DNA of 64,000 nucleotides, from the NCBI GenBank assembly GCA_027487555.1, contig JAIYDI010000029.1, positions 124,001 to 188,000 on the forward strand, given 5' to 3'. A program made the translations under genes and the position numbers. The notes below the pieces were generated by a model, which saw only the letters and a program-made list of their open reading frames with translations, was not told where the DNA came from and did not search any database. This document shows positions 1 through 9,214 of this stretch, piece by piece. The DNA is from Hyphomicrobiales bacterium. GTDB lineage: Bacteria; Pseudomonadota; Alphaproteobacteria; Rhizobiales; Devosiaceae. Position 1 is the first letter of the stretch; every line of letters starts with the position of its first letter.

Positions 1-133
1 GGCCCTGCAGTTCGCCGGCGAGGGCAAGGTCGCCTCGCATTTCAGCTGGGACAAGCTCGAGAATATCAACGACATCTTCGGCCGCATGGAGCTCGGGAAG
101 ATCGACGGGCGCATCGTGCTCGACATGCACTGA
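1..133 (+). CDS. Zinc-dependent alcohol dehydrogenase, C-terminal fragment
   Basis: This is the 3' end of a gene that begins before the window. The frame starting at base 2 is open until the TGA at 131-133 and encodes 43 residues. They end in IDGRIVLDMH, the usual last segment of zinc-dependent medium-chain alcohol dehydrogenases, where a 'small residue-GRIVLDL' strand closes the protein. The preceding ENINDIFGRMELGKI matches the family's last helix. Substrate cannot be judged because the catalytic and cofactor domains lie outside the window. Confidence 0.72.
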   Translation, partial: ALQFAGEGKVASHFSWDKLENINDIFGRMELGKIDGRIVLDMH

Positions 134-167
134 GTGCCCGCTTTGGAACTGTGGAGAAGGGGCGGCG

Positions 168-722
168 TCAGCGCCGCTCCAGCGCCCAAGCCGTGTAGAG
201 GCGATTGAGTTCCGCCATGGAGCGCAGTTCGAGCATAGGCAGGCCAGTAGCCGCGAGGCGCGCGCGGTCTGCGGCGCGGCGCGGCGGCTGCACCACCGTG
301 ATCCAGCGGATCATTTCCCACTTGATGCTGTCCTTGTCGCCGGCGAGCGAACCGGGGCGCGCGTGCTTTTCGAACAGCGTGCGGCGAAAATAGCGCCAGA
401 GATTGGCCCAGCGGCTGTCGCCCAGCAGGATGATGCCGGTGGCGCGGGCAAAGCGCTGCGGCATCAGCTTCGAATAATTGCCCTCCATCACCCAGCGCTC
501 GCCGGAGATGGCGTCGTCGTGCAAGGCCTGGAATTCGTCGTCCGTCCGCTGCACCCAGTCGGTGCTGGGCAGGTGGCGGAAGAGGTCGAGATGGTGCACG
601 TCGCCGCCGATCCGCCTGGCCACGGCGATGGCGAGGGTCGACTTGCCGGCATTGGAGGGTCCGCAGATCATGATGCGGGGACCGAGCGTTGCGAGCGGCG
701 GAAATGCGGATGGCGTGGTCAA
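168..722 (-). CDS. Small P-loop kinase, adenylate-kinase-like (FlaR type)
   Basis: A 184-residue P-loop NTPase. The Walker A motif GPSNAGKST lies near residues 21-29 after a short strand, and an HHLDLFRHLP segment follows, as in small kinases annotated 'DNA topology modulation protein FlaR'. Those proteins resemble adenylate kinase, but their substrate is unknown. The start is TTG at 720-722: a GGAGG sits five bases upstream and no ATG does as well. It is convergent with the dehydrogenase and appears to stand alone. A phosphotransferase role is inferred from the fold only. Confidence 0.7.
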   Translation of the reverse strand: MTTPSAFPPLATLGPRIMICGPSNAGKSTLAIAVARRIGGDVHHLDLFRHLPSTDWVQRTDDEFQALHDDAISGERWVMEGNYSKLMPQRFARATGIILLGDSRWANLWRYFRRTLFEKHARPGSLAGDKDSIKWEMIRWITVVQPPRRAADRARLAATGLPMLELRSMAELNRLYTAWALERR

Positions 723-1044
723 TCTATCCTCCCTCTCAAAATCTGCTGTATATGAATGGCGTCCTGCCGATCGCGAGGCACGAACGGGGTGTCGCGGCAG
801 GTGACTGGGCCAGGGGTGGGCCGCCAGCCCTGGGGTCGTCGGGGTATTGGTTCGTGGTAGTCGCGAGCGCCGAGGCCTAAAACCAGCCGCGTCGGGCGGG
901 GCAATAGTCCCACCTCTACATTTGCCGGTAGACCGGCATCAGGGGCAAGGCCCCGCCCACGCCGCTCCTAAAGGGGCGGCAAAGACAGAAAACCCCGGGA
1001 GCCATGGGCTCGCCGGGATTTCGGTGCGTGGCAGACTTTACCGA
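723..1044. other. Intergenic region with several hairpins
   Basis: No convincing gene is visible in these 322 bases between the start of the P-loop kinase and the 3' end of the decarboxylase. The 900-1020 part holds several short inverted repeats, including GCCGCTCC/GGGGCGGC at 961-980 and the terminator hairpin at 993-1017. A TATACA hexamer lies upstream of the kinase start, but I found no good -35 partner. The short ORFs here lack ribosome binding sites. Confidence 0.5.
986..1017 (-). terminator. Rho-independent terminator of the decarboxylase gene
   Basis: Read on the minus strand, an 11-bp GC-rich stem with one mismatch (1017-1007 with 1003-993) and a 3-base loop is followed directly by TTTTCTG. 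It lies about 28 bases beyond the decarboxylase stop codon, the expected place and polarity. Confidence 0.75.
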
Positions 1045-2235
1045 CTACTCGGCCGGCTGCATGTCCTTGCCGGTATAGACTTCGTCCACCCAGTATTGTT
1101 CGCGGCGGTCGAAGCCGTTGAACGGCGTCAGCGAGGCCTGAGTATAGGCACCCATCAGGCCGAACTCAACCCAGTCGTCCTCGTCGATATCGGAGGGCAG
1201 GGTAAAGATCTGCGGTAGCACGTCATAGCTGTCGCAGGTCGGACCCCACACGGTGAATTCCGAGAAATCGCCGTCGTTCTCGTGGATGCGCGGGCCGCGC
1301 CAGACGCGAACCGGCGGGGTGAAGTGCATGAACTTCACTTCCATCAGCGCGCCGTAGGCACCGTCGTTCAGGTAGACCGACTGGCCGCCGCGCTGATGCT
1401 TGACGCGCAGCAGCAGCGATGTCGAGGAGGTGACGAGCGCCCGACCGGGCTCGATGATCAGCTCGGGCGCCGACTTGCCAAAGCTGTCCTTCACGGCCTG
1501 GGAGATGGTGTCGAAATAATGGTCCATCGGCGGGGCTTCGGAGGTCGGGTAGGGAGCCGGGTAGCCACCGCCGATATTCAGGCGCTTGAGCTCGATGCCG
1601 GCTTCCTCGGCAATCTTCGCCGCCGCAATGATGTGGCGCTCATAGGCATAGGCATCTTCGCACTGGCTGCCGACATGGAAGCATAGCGACGGGGTAAAGC
1701 CCATCTGGTCGACAAGCTTGACGATTTCGGCGGCGCCATCCTGCATCACGCCGAACTTGATGCCGAAATCATAGGATTTCAGCGCCTTGCCGGCCTTAAA
1801 GCGGGTGGTCACCTCGATATCGCGGCTCGGGGTCACGATGGCCGCGAGCTGGTCGAGCTGTTGCGGATGGTCGATGGTGAAGGAGCGGACGCCGAACTCC
1901 TCATAGGCGCGTTCGATCTCGCGCTTGTTCTTGATGGGGTTGTTGTAGTGCATCACCGCACCGGGTGCGTAGTCGCGCACCAGTTCCATCTCGGTATTGG
2001 ACGCGACGTCGAATGCCTTCAGCCCTTCTTCGTGCAGTTGCCGAATGATGTGCGGGGACGGGTTGCACTTGACCGCATAGGTCAGCAGACCGTCGAAGCC
2101 TTTCTTGAACACCTTCACCGCCCGGTGCAGCTCCTTGGAGCAATAGAGGAAGCTCGGAAAGTCCGGCTCCACGGCGGCAATCAGCTGACTCGTATTGGCA
2201 TAGATCGTATGGGCGTGAGAGGTCTGCTCGGACAT
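1045..2235 (-). CDS. Fold-type III PLP-dependent ornithine/lysine decarboxylase
   Basis: A 396-residue enzyme of the alanine-racemase-fold decarboxylase family, which removes the alpha carboxyl group of ornithine, lysine or related diamino acids to make polyamines. Lys56 in YAVKCNP is the expected PLP Schiff-base lysine. FDVASNTEMELV is the family's second conserved block, and Cys334 in WGPTCDS is the catalytic cysteine contributed across the dimer. GGGYPAPYP and EPGRALV are phosphate-binding and barrel motifs. Bacterial members of this eukaryote-like group often act on both lysine and ornithine, so substrate is left open. ATG start; terminator at 986-1017. The gene is divergent from the DegP-type protease. 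Confidence 0.88.
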   Translation of the reverse strand: MSEQTSHAHTIYANTSQLIAAVEPDFPSFLYCSKELHRAVKVFKKGFDGLLTYAVKCNPSPHIIRQLHEEGLKAFDVASNTEMELVRDYAPGAVMHYNNPIKNKREIERAYEEFGVRSFTIDHPQQLDQLAAIVTPSRDIEVTTRFKAGKALKSYDFGIKFGVMQDGAAEIVKLVDQMGFTPSLCFHVGSQCEDAYAYERHIIAAAKIAEEAGIELKRLNIGGGYPAPYPTSEAPPMDHYFDTISQAVKDSFGKSAPELIIEPGRALVTSSTSLLLRVKHQRGGQSVYLNDGAYGALMEVKFMHFTPPVRVWRGPRIHENDGDFSEFTVWGPTCDSYDVLPQIFTLPSDIDEDDWVEFGLMGAYTQASLTPFNGFDRREQYWVDEVYTGKDMQPAE

Positions 2236-2441
2236 TGGCGGCTAACCTTTCCAGGGGAGGAGATGGGTGCGGGCGGGTAGAAAAGAGCGCTGCATATAGG
2301 GTCGATTGCACCTGAGGGCAACGTCATATTTCGTCATGTCAATCACAGGTGACCAAAGGGTAATTCCAGCACCAAAAAGGCGCCAGATTCGCGGCGTTTC
2401 AAGGGATGGAATCGGCGCGTTGGCCGGATGAGGAAAAGCGA

Positions 2442-3938
2442 ATGCTGAGAAAGCTCTGGTGGATGGCGGCGGGGGCCGCAGTGGCAGTGGTCGGGACTGT
2501 AGCTTGGTTCGGCGTGGCAACACCTAAGCCTCAGGCCCAGCCGGTGCCCGCGGCTGCCATCGCCCAGGAGGCGGCGCCGGCGCGAACCGTACCTGCCACC
2601 GACAGTCGGCAACTGCCGGGCTCGCGCACCCAGATGCAGATGAGTTTCGCGCCAGTGGTGAAGCAGGTGACGCCTTCGGTAGTCAATGTCTATGCCACAA
2701 CCATCAGCCAGCGGGCGACATCTCCCTTCCTCTCCGATCCGTTCTTCCAGCAGTTTTTCGGCGGTGATACGCCCTTCTTCCAGTCGCGGCCGCAGAAGTC
2801 GCAGTCGCTGGGCTCGGGCGTCATTGTCGACGGCTCCGGCATCATCCTCACCAACCACCATGTCATCGATGGGGCGACCGACATTCGCGTCGCCACGACA
2901 TCAGGAGACGAGTATGCCGTCAATCTGGTGCTCGATGACCCGAAGACCGACCTTGCGGTGCTCAAGGTGCAGGACCCCAAGGGGGTTACGTTTCCGGCCC
3001 TGCAATTCGCCGATTCCGATACGCTTGAAGTCGGTGATCTGGTGCTCGCCATCGGTAACCCGTTTGGCGTCGGCCAGACTGTGACCTCGGGCATCGTATC
3101 GGCGCTTGCCCGCACCGGTGTCGAGAGTTCCAACTACGAGTTCTTCATTCAGACCGATGCCGCCATCAATCCGGGCAATTCCGGCGGTGCGCTCGTCGAT
3201 CTCAACGGTCGGCTCGTCGGCGTCAATACCGCCATCGTGTCGCGCTCTGGCGGCTCAGTCGGCATTGGCTTCGCCATTCCGGCGAATATGGCGAAGCTCG
3301 TCGCCGAGACCGGTATCTCGGGCGGCGCATTGGTCCGCCCGTGGTTCGGCGCGCGGTTGCAGGCAGTCACTGCCGATCTCGCCGACAGCCTCGGCCTTGG
3401 GCATGCGCGGGGCGCGCTGATCAGCGAGTTGGCCAAGGGTGGCCCGGCGGAGAGGGCCGGTTTCAGGGATGGCGACGTGATCCTCTCGGTCGACGGCTTC
3501 GATATTGAGCAGCCAAGCGCCTTCGATTTCCGCCTCGCCACCAAGCAGGTGGGCGCCAAAGCCGAAGTCAGCTATTTCCGCGATGGCCAGCAGAGAAGCG
3601 CCAGCATCACCCTCGAGGCGCCGCCCCAGGCTGGCCAACCGGTCGAGCTATCGGGCAATACCCGCTTCTCCGGCGTGACCGTCGAGACCGTCACGGCCGC
3701 GGTTGCGCAGGATCTCGGCTTGCCTTTCGACGCGCGTGGCGTAGTGGTGAAGGATGTCGTGGCCAATTCACCGGCCGATGACATGGGGCTTCGGGCCGGG
3801 GACATCATCCTCAACCTCAACGGGCAGGATATCGTGGACGCCGAGACGTTCAAGCGCATCGCCAATGACCGGCCGCGGGCCTGGCGGATCGAGTTGCAGC
3901 GCAATGGTCGCGTCGTCAGGGCGCAAGTGTCCGGCTGA
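2442..3938 (+). CDS. DegP/HtrA-type periplasmic serine protease with two PDZ domains
   Basis: A 498-residue envelope protease of peptidase family S1C that degrades misfolded periplasmic proteins. The N terminus is a hydrophobic anchor or signal segment after MLRKLW. The trypsin-like domain carries the triad His140 (TNHHVIDGA), Asp170 (KTDLAVLKV) and Ser247 (NPGNSGGAL). Two PDZ domains follow, roughly residues 290-385 and 400-490. The ATG at 2442 is preferred to an in-frame ATG at 2406 because a GAGG lies about eight bases upstream and the signal segment then sits at the very N terminus. The stop overlaps the rarA start as TGATG, so the two are translationally coupled. Confidence 0.93.
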   Translation: MLRKLWWMAAGAAVAVVGTVAWFGVATPKPQAQPVPAAAIAQEAAPARTVPATDSRQLPGSRTQMQMSFAPVVKQVTPSVVNVYATTISQRATSPFLSDPFFQQFFGGDTPFFQSRPQKSQSLGSGVIVDGSGIILTNHHVIDGATDIRVATTSGDEYAVNLVLDDPKTDLAVLKVQDPKGVTFPALQFADSDTLEVGDLVLAIGNPFGVGQTVTSGIVSALARTGVESSNYEFFIQTDAAINPGNSGGALVDLNGRLVGVNTAIVSRSGGSVGIGFAIPANMAKLVAETGISGGALVRPWFGARLQAVTADLADSLGLGHARGALISELAKGGPAERAGFRDGDVILSVDGFDIEQPSAFDFRLATKQVGAKAEVSYFRDGQQRSASITLEAPPQAGQPVELSGNTRFSGVTVETVTAAVAQDLGLPFDARGVVVKDVVANSPADDMGLRAGDIILNLNGQDIVDAETFKRIANDRPRAWRIELQRNGRVVRAQVSG

Positions 3939-5266
3939 TGGCGGACCTGTTCGCGGCCGATCCCGAAGTCGCCGGCGCGGCAGACGCAAACCGTCCGCTC
4001 GCCGATCGCCTCAGGCCGCGCGAGCTCGACGAGGTGATCGGCCAGCAGCATTTGCTCGGGCCCGACGGCATCCTCCGCCGAATGATCGCGTCGGGCCGGC
4101 TTGGCTCGCTGATCCTCTGGGGGCCGCCCGGCACGGGCAAGACCACGGTCGCGCGGCTGCTCGCCGCCGAAACCGACTATGTCTTCGACCAGATTTCGGC
4201 AGTATTCTCTGGCGTCGCAGACCTGAAGAAGACCTTCGAGAAGGCGCGGATCGAACGCAGCCAGGGACGCCGCACGCTGCTGTTCGTCGATGAGATCCAC
4301 CGGTTCAACCGCGCCCAGCAGGATAGCTTCCTGCCGGTGATGGAAGACGGCACCGTCGTGCTTGTCGGCGCCACCACCGAGAACCCGAGCTTCGAGCTCA
4401 ACGCGGCGCTGCTTTCGCGCTCGCAGGTGCTGCGCTTCGAATCGCTGAAACCCGATGAGCTCGAGGCCTTGGCCCAGCGCGCCGAAGCCGAGCTTGGCAA
4501 GACGCTGCCGCTCGATGCCGAGGCGCGCGCTGCGTTGGTTGGCCTCGCCGATGGCGATGGCCGCGCGTTTCTCGGGTTGGTCGAGGAAGTGTTGCTCGCC
4601 ACGCGGCCAGGCGAAGAGCTCGATCCTGCCGGGTTGCTCAAGGTCGTGCAGCGCCGTGCACCGATCTACGACAAGAAGCAGGACGGGCACTACAACCTCA
4701 TCTCCGCGCTGCACAAGACCATCCGCGGCTCCGACCCGAACGCGGCGCTCTACTATCTCGCCCGGATGCTGGTGGCCGGCGAGGATCCGCTGTTCATTGC
4801 CCGCAGGCTGATCCGCATGGCGAGCGAGGATGTGGGCATGGCCGATCCGCAGGCGCTGCCGCTCGCCATCGCCGCGCGTGATTCCTTCGAGATGCTGGGC
4901 TCACCCGAGGGGGAACTCGCACTCGCCCAATGCGCCATCTATCTCGCCGTTGCGCCGAAATCGAATGCGGTGGAAGTGGCGTTCAACACCGCGATGGCGC
5001 TGGCGCGATCGTCCGGTTCGCCGATGCCGCCGATGGTGATCCTCAATGCCCCCACCAAGATGATGAAGGGGCAGGGCTATGGCGCCGGCTATATCTATGA
5101 CCACGACACACCTGAAGGCTTCTCTGGGCAGGAATATTTCCCCGAGGCCCTCGGCCGGCAGGAGTTCTACCAGCCCGTCGATCGCGGCTTCGAGCGCGAC
5201 GTGAAGAAGCGGCTCGACTATTTCGACCGCCTTCGGACGCGCAAGCGGGAAGAGGGCGGGGAATAG
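3938..5266 (+). CDS. rarA: Replication-associated recombination protein A (AAA+ ATPase)
   Basis: A 442-residue AAA+ ATPase of the RarA/MgsA/WRNIP1 family, related to clamp-loader subunits and acting at stalled replication forks. Walker A is GPPGTGKTT and Walker B is [10 protein letters not shown]. The [16 protein letters not shown] opening and the [17 protein letters not shown] segment of the C-terminal tetramerisation domain are diagnostic. Its ATG overlaps the protease stop codon by one base, an arrangement that couples translation. Length is normal for the family. Confidence 0.95.
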   Translation: MADLFAADPEVAGAADANRPLADRLRPRELDEVIGQQHLLGPDGILRRMIASGRLGSLILWGPPGTGKTTVARLLAAETDYVFDQISAVFSGVADLKKTFEKARIERSQGRRTLLFVDEIHRFNRAQQDSFLPVMEDGTVVLVGATTENPSFELNAALLSRSQVLRFESLKPDELEALAQRAEAELGKTLPLDAEARAALVGLADGDGRAFLGLVEEVLLATRPGEELDPAGLLKVVQRRAPIYDKKQDGHYNLISALHKTIRGSDPNAALYYLARMLVAGEDPLFIARRLIRMASEDVGMADPQALPLAIAARDSFEMLGSPEGELALAQCAIYLAVAPKSNAVEVAFNTAMALARSSGSPMPPMVILNAPTKMMKGQGYGAGYIYDHDTPEGFSGQEYFPEALGRQEFYQPVDRGFERDVKKRLDYFDRLRTRKREEGGE

Positions 5267-5357
5267 GGGCTCACCTTGCTCGTGCTTCGTCATTCGACAG
5301 GCACACGATGTGGAAGCTTGGCATGATGAACTATCCCTGCGCAGCATGTGGGTCCGG

Positions 5358-5392
5358 GGTCCGCATCCCGAGCCTCGCGACCGGCGAGGACC
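5358..5392 (+). repeat. 35-bp imperfect palindromic repeat, copy A
   Basis: It lies between the convergent rarA and DMT exporter genes. The arms are GGTCC and GGACC around a core containing CCGAGCCT. Copies B, C and D in this window have the same length and a related core, but their arm bases change in pairs. This is the most diverged copy and pairs over 5 bp. Confidence 0.55.
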
Positions 5393-5404
5393 AGAACCCA
5401 ACCT

Positions 5405-6289
5405 TCAGGTTGCCGCCTTCCGGAAGCGCCTGACCAGGCGTCCGTCGATGAACACCAGCCCAAGGAAGATCACCGCGATGCCGGCGAAATGCACCGGCAG
5501 CAACTGCTCCTGCAGCACGATTACCCCAAGGAGGATCGCCGAGATCGGGGTGATGAAGGTGTTGAGTGAGACATTGGTTGCCCCGACCCTCGGTACCAGC
5601 CACCAGAGCAGCAGGAAGGCCAGACTTGAGGAGAGCAGTCCAATCGCCAGCAATGCTGCCCAGGTCTCAGGGCGAGTGATCACCGGTGTTCCGTGGACCA
5701 GAAAGGCCAGCGGCACCATCACGAGCGCCGCGCCTGTCAGCGATGTCGAGGCCACCGCCGCCGAGTCGACGCCCTTGAATCGCCGCGAGTAGTTGAGGGT
5801 GAAGGCGTAGCAGAAGCTGGCCAGCAGGCATGCCAGGATTGGCAGGATCTCCGCTGTGCCACCGATCGAGGGAGACGCAAGGATGGCCGCGCCGACAAAG
5901 CCGATGCCCACGCCGATCGACTTGTTCCAGGTGGCCTTCTCGCCGCCGGGCCAGAACTGCGAAACCAGGACAGTTGTCATCGGCGTCAGACCATTCAGCA
6001 CGCCAACCAAGCCGCTTGCGAGGCTCTGCTCGGCATAGGGAAACAGCATGAACGGGATGCCGTAGTTCATCATCCCCAGCACCAGCAACTGGAGATAGAC
6101 GCGGGGCTCGCGCGGCAGCGACTTGCGCATGACAGCAAAGTAGGCCCAGCAGCCGAGCGCGCCGATGCTGATCCGGCCCGCTGAGACCCAGATTGGACCA
6201 AGCTCGCGTATCAGAATGGCATTGAAGAGAAAGGAACAGCCCCAGAGCGCACCAAGGAAGACGATGAGCGCCCAATATCGGATCGGCAT
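5405..6289 (-). CDS. EamA-family drug/metabolite (DMT) transporter
   Basis: A 294-residue inner-membrane protein with about ten hydrophobic segments arranged as two EamA repeats, the hallmark of DMT exporters for amino acids, metabolites or drugs. It opens with MPIRYWALIVFLGALWGCSF and ends in a basic tail RLVRRFRKAAT. The LWWLVPRVGATN segment belongs to the second repeat. ATG start at 6289. No neighbour indicates a substrate. It converges on rarA with repeat copy A in the gap. Confidence 0.88.
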   Translation of the reverse strand: MPIRYWALIVFLGALWGCSFLFNAILIRELGPIWVSAGRISIGALGCWAYFAVMRKSLPREPRVYLQLLVLGMMNYGIPFMLFPYAEQSLASGLVGVLNGLTPMTTVLVSQFWPGGEKATWNKSIGVGIGFVGAAILASPSIGGTAEILPILACLLASFCYAFTLNYSRRFKGVDSAAVASTSLTGAALVMVPLAFLVHGTPVITRPETWAALLAIGLLSSSLAFLLLWWLVPRVGATNVSLNTFITPISAILLGVIVLQEQLLPVHFAGIAVIFLGLVFIDGRLVRRFRKAAT

Positions 6290-6378
6290 TTTTGTTCTCC
6301 GTTTGTGCTCAGACTAACGAGCGTGGAGAGTCGGGTCGAACCGTTTTTGACAATGAGCCCATCAATCGGTGTGATGGA

Positions 6379-6957
6379 TCAGCGCTTCTTCCACTGGTTG
6401 GCGCGCTCGCCTTTCGCGGCAAGGGAGGCGGTTTCCTCGATACGGGCAGCGCGGGTCTCGGGGCGTTTCGCGAGGCTGATCCATTCGAGGATGGCCCTGC
6501 GGGCAGAGGGTGGGAAGACCGCGAAATTCTCGGCGGCGCCCGGATATCGTGCGAACGCGGCGACAAGGTCGCTCGGAAGGGTGTCGGCGTTCGCAGCGTC
6601 GAGCAGTGCCCAACTGCCGTCGCGCTTTGCTGCTGCGATCTTCTCGAGACCGGGCTCGGCCATGAGCCCGGCTCTGGTCAGCCTTTCGATCTTGTCCTTG
6701 TTGACCTTGGACCAGCCAGAGCCCGGCTTCCGCGGTGACAACCGGACCATCGAACGGTCTGCATCGAGCAGTTTCGGCTGGCTGTCGATCCAGCCGAAGC
6801 ACAAAGCCTCGTCAACCACCTCCGAGTAGGCGACGTGGTGTGGCGTGTGCTTCTTCCAGGTGACCAGCCAGATGCTTTCGGTACGCTGATGGTTGGCAGA
6901 CAACCAAACCCGCAGTTCTGCGCGGGAGCGGATTTCGATCTCTTCGTGTTCCGCCAT
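6379..6957 (-). CDS. YdeI/OmpD-associated family protein (DUF1905-like)
   Basis: A 192-residue soluble protein of the YdeI family, recognised by SIWLVTWKKHT, the block DEALCFGWIDSQPKLLD and WSKVNKDKIERL. Members are widespread and their biochemical role is not established. I take the ATG at 6957 (MAEHEEIEIRS); an upstream in-frame extension adds only basic, unrelated sequence that overlaps purN. It starts 10 bases beyond purN and is probably the last gene of the purM-kinase-purN transcript. Confidence 0.82.
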   Translation of the reverse strand: MAEHEEIEIRSRAELRVWLSANHQRTESIWLVTWKKHTPHHVAYSEVVDEALCFGWIDSQPKLLDADRSMVRLSPRKPGSGWSKVNKDKIERLTRAGLMAEPGLEKIAAAKRDGSWALLDAANADTLPSDLVAAFARYPGAAENFAVFPPSARRAILEWISLAKRPETRAARIEETASLAAKGERANQWKKR

Positions 6958-6967
6958 CCGTTTGCCC

Positions 6968-7576
6968 TCAGACGCGTATCGCGGTGCCCTCGAAGCTGAC
7001 CTGGCCACGCGCCACCAGCGCAAGCGCCTCCGGATAGATGCGGTGCTCTTCGACCAAGACGCGGGCGCCGAGGCTCTCCGCCGTGTCGCCCTTCAGCACT
7101 GGGACACGGGCCTGCAAGATGATCGGCCCCTCATCCATGCCTGGTGTGACGAAATGCACCGTGCAGCCATGTTCCTTTACGCCGTCGCTCAGCGCCTGCT
7201 CATGAGTGTGCAGGCCCTTGTGCAGAGGCAACAGCGAGGGGTGGATGTTGATGAGCCGACCCTGCCACTTCCTGGTGAACTCCGGGGTTAGCAGCCGCAT
7301 GAAGCCGGCGAGCGCGACGATATCGGGCCGCCAGAGCTTCAGCACGTCACCCAGCGCCAGTTCGAAGCCGATTCGGCTTGGGAAGTCCTTGTGCCAGCGC
7401 CATGCCGTCGCAATACCCTGCGCTGCGGCAGACTGCAGCCCTTCAGCGTCGGGCTTGTTGGCAAACACGCCAACGATCTCAGCTGGGTAGCCCGGGGACT
7501 TCGCAGCTTGAATCAAGGCCTCCATGTTGGAACCCCGACCCGAGATGAGGATGACGACGCGCTTGCGGCTGCTCAC
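6968..7576 (-). CDS. purN: Phosphoribosylglycinamide formyltransferase (GART)
   Basis: A 202-residue enzyme that transfers a formyl group from 10-formyltetrahydrofolate to GAR in de novo purine synthesis. Visible motifs are ISGRGSNMEALI (GAR phosphate binding), LAGFMRLLTPEF, NIHPSLLPLHKGLHTHEQAL with the catalytic Asn-His pair, and a CTVHFVTPGMDEGPI block carrying the catalytic Asp. The start is GTG at 7574-7576, sharing GTGA with the stop of the upstream kinase, so the pair is translationally coupled. Unusually, a kinase gene separates it from purM. Confidence 0.95.
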   Translation of the reverse strand: MSSRKRVVILISGRGSNMEALIQAAKSPGYPAEIVGVFANKPDAEGLQSAAAQGIATAWRWHKDFPSRIGFELALGDVLKLWRPDIVALAGFMRLLTPEFTRKWQGRLINIHPSLLPLHKGLHTHEQALSDGVKEHGCTVHFVTPGMDEGPIILQARVPVLKGDTAESLGARVLVEEHRIYPEALALVARGQVSFEGTAIRV

Positions 7577-8046
7577 GATGGCGGATTCCTCTCAGCGTGG
7601 TCGAACAGGGCCATTTCATCTTCCGTCGGCGCCTCGAAAGCGGCAACCCAGGAGTCGAGCTGAGCCCGAGTGATAGGCGGATTTTCGGCGTTGCGCTCCA
7701 GAATCCGGCGAAACAACTCGTCCGCAGGATAGTCAAGCCAGAAGAGTTCGGTTTGCGCGCCTGCGGCAGCGGCTTCCAGGCGCAGCCGATCCCGTTCGGA
7801 CCGGCCCCAAGTTCCCCACTCGACGATCGCCGTGCCGCCGAGCCGCAGCAGGTCCAGCGCCAGCGTCCATTGCAGGGCCTCGATCCGGTCGCGCCTGCTC
7901 GAATCCCAAAGGTCAAGCGCAAGCGACTGCAGCCAGTCGTCCGGCGAAAATCGCGTCGAACCCGGCTTCGTTGCGAGCCGCATCGCCAACGTGGTCTTGC
8001 CGGCGCCGGGCAAGCCGGCAATCAGCACGAGGCGGCCCCGCTGCAT
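7573..8046 (-). CDS. AAA_33-type P-loop kinase between purM and purN
   Basis: A 157-residue P-loop protein with Walker A GLPGAGKTTLAMRLA followed by an RFSPDDW segment, as in the zeta-toxin/AAA_33 group of small-molecule or nucleotide kinases. It also has DYPADELFRRILERNAE, resembling an arginine-bearing lid helix. The substrate is unknown. The start is taken at the ATG 8046, seven bases after the purM stop; an ATG at 8064 would overlap purM. The stop overlaps the GTG of purN. Tight packing within the purine operon suggests co-expression, but a purine role is only inference. Confidence 0.75.
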   Translation of the reverse strand: MQRGRLVLIAGLPGAGKTTLAMRLATKPGSTRFSPDDWLQSLALDLWDSSRRDRIEALQWTLALDLLRLGGTAIVEWGTWGRSERDRLRLEAAAAGAQTELFWLDYPADELFRRILERNAENPPITRAQLDSWVAAFEAPTEDEMALFDHAERNPPS

Positions 8047-8053
8047 GCGTGGC

Positions 8054-9130
8054 TCAGAGGGCAAGGCGGCCCGAAAAGGTCACCGGCTCGCCGGTTCGCT
8101 CCGTCAGCCTGCCGACAATCGCTGCCGTCTCGCCTACGGCTGTGAGATGGGTCACCAGCTTCTCGGCGTCTTCCGCCGCGACGGCGCAGAGCATGCCAAC
8201 GCCACAGTTGAAGGTCCGCAGCATTTCGCGCTCGCTCATGCCGCCGACACGCGCCAGCCAGGCGAAGACTTTCGGCACGGTGATCTTGTCCAGCTCGACA
8301 TGTGCCGCGAGGTGATCGGGCAGTACCCGGGGGATGTTGTCGATGAAGCCGCCGCCGGTGATATGGGCGAGCGCCTTGATGCCGATGCCCGCCTTGAGCG
8401 CTGAAAGCAGCGGCTTCACATAGATGCGGGTCGGGGTCAGCAGCGCCTCGGACAGCGTCTGCTTTTCGTCGAAGGGCGCGGGCAGATACCAGTCGATGCC
8501 GGAGATCTCCACGATCTTGCGCACCAGCGAATAGCCATTCGAATGCACACCCGACGAGGCAATGGCGACGAGCACATCGCCGTCGCCCTGGTCGGCGCGG
8601 GGCAGCAGCGTGCCGCGTTCGGCGGCGCCGACGGCAAAGCCGGCGAGGTCATAGTCCTTGCCGTGATACATGCCCGGCATCTCGGCGGTTTCGCCGCCGA
8701 TCAGCGCGCAGCCGGCGATGCGGCAGCCCTCGGCAATGCCAGTGACGATGGCGGTGCCGGCCGCAACGTCGAGCCTTCCCGTGGCGTAGTAATCGAGAAA
8801 GAACAGCGGCTCGGCGCCCTGCACGATGATGTCGTTGACGCACATCGCCACCAGGTCCTGCCCGATTGTGTCGTGCTTGCCGGTTTCGATGGCGATCTTG
8901 AGCTTGGTGCCGACCCCGTCATTGGCGGCAACAAGGATCGGATCAATGAACCCCGCAGCCTTCAGGTCGAAGAGTCCGCCAAACCCGCCGATTTCGGCGT
9001 CTGCGCCAGGGCGCCGGGTGGAACGAACCGCGGGCTTGATGGCTTCAACAAGGGCATTGCCGGCATCGATATCGACACCGGCCTGCTTGTAGGAGAGCCC
9101 GTTTGATGGCAGGTTTTGCGCGTCGGACAT
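8054..9130 (-). CDS. purM: Phosphoribosylformylglycinamidine cyclo-ligase (AIR synthetase)
   Basis: A 358-residue ATP-dependent enzyme that closes the imidazole ring to form AIR. Key blocks are [12 protein letters not shown] near the N terminus, [42 protein letters not shown] and [16 protein letters not shown]. The ATG at 9130 is used; the frame stays open far upstream but that extension does not resemble the family. It heads a minus-strand operon with the P-loop kinase, purN and the YdeI-like gene, and is divergent from the AI-2E transporter. Confidence 0.95.
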   Translation of the reverse strand: MSDAQNLPSNGLSYKQAGVDIDAGNALVEAIKPAVRSTRRPGADAEIGGFGGLFDLKAAGFIDPILVAANDGVGTKLKIAIETGKHDTIGQDLVAMCVNDIIVQGAEPLFFLDYYATGRLDVAAGTAIVTGIAEGCRIAGCALIGGETAEMPGMYHGKDYDLAGFAVGAAERGTLLPRADQGDGDVLVAIASSGVHSNGYSLVRKIVEISGIDWYLPAPFDEKQTLSEALLTPTRIYVKPLLSALKAGIGIKALAHITGGGFIDNIPRVLPDHLAAHVELDKITVPKVFAWLARVGGMSEREMLRTFNCGVGMLCAVAAEDAEKLVTHLTAVGETAAIVGRLTERTGEPVTFSGRLAL

Positions 9131-9214
9131 GGGCTCTTCGCCAAGCTCTGAGGGGATCAAGGATATCGAAGCGCTGATAGCCGCTCCACTTCTGCCACGC
9201 AAGAGAGGCCCCGC

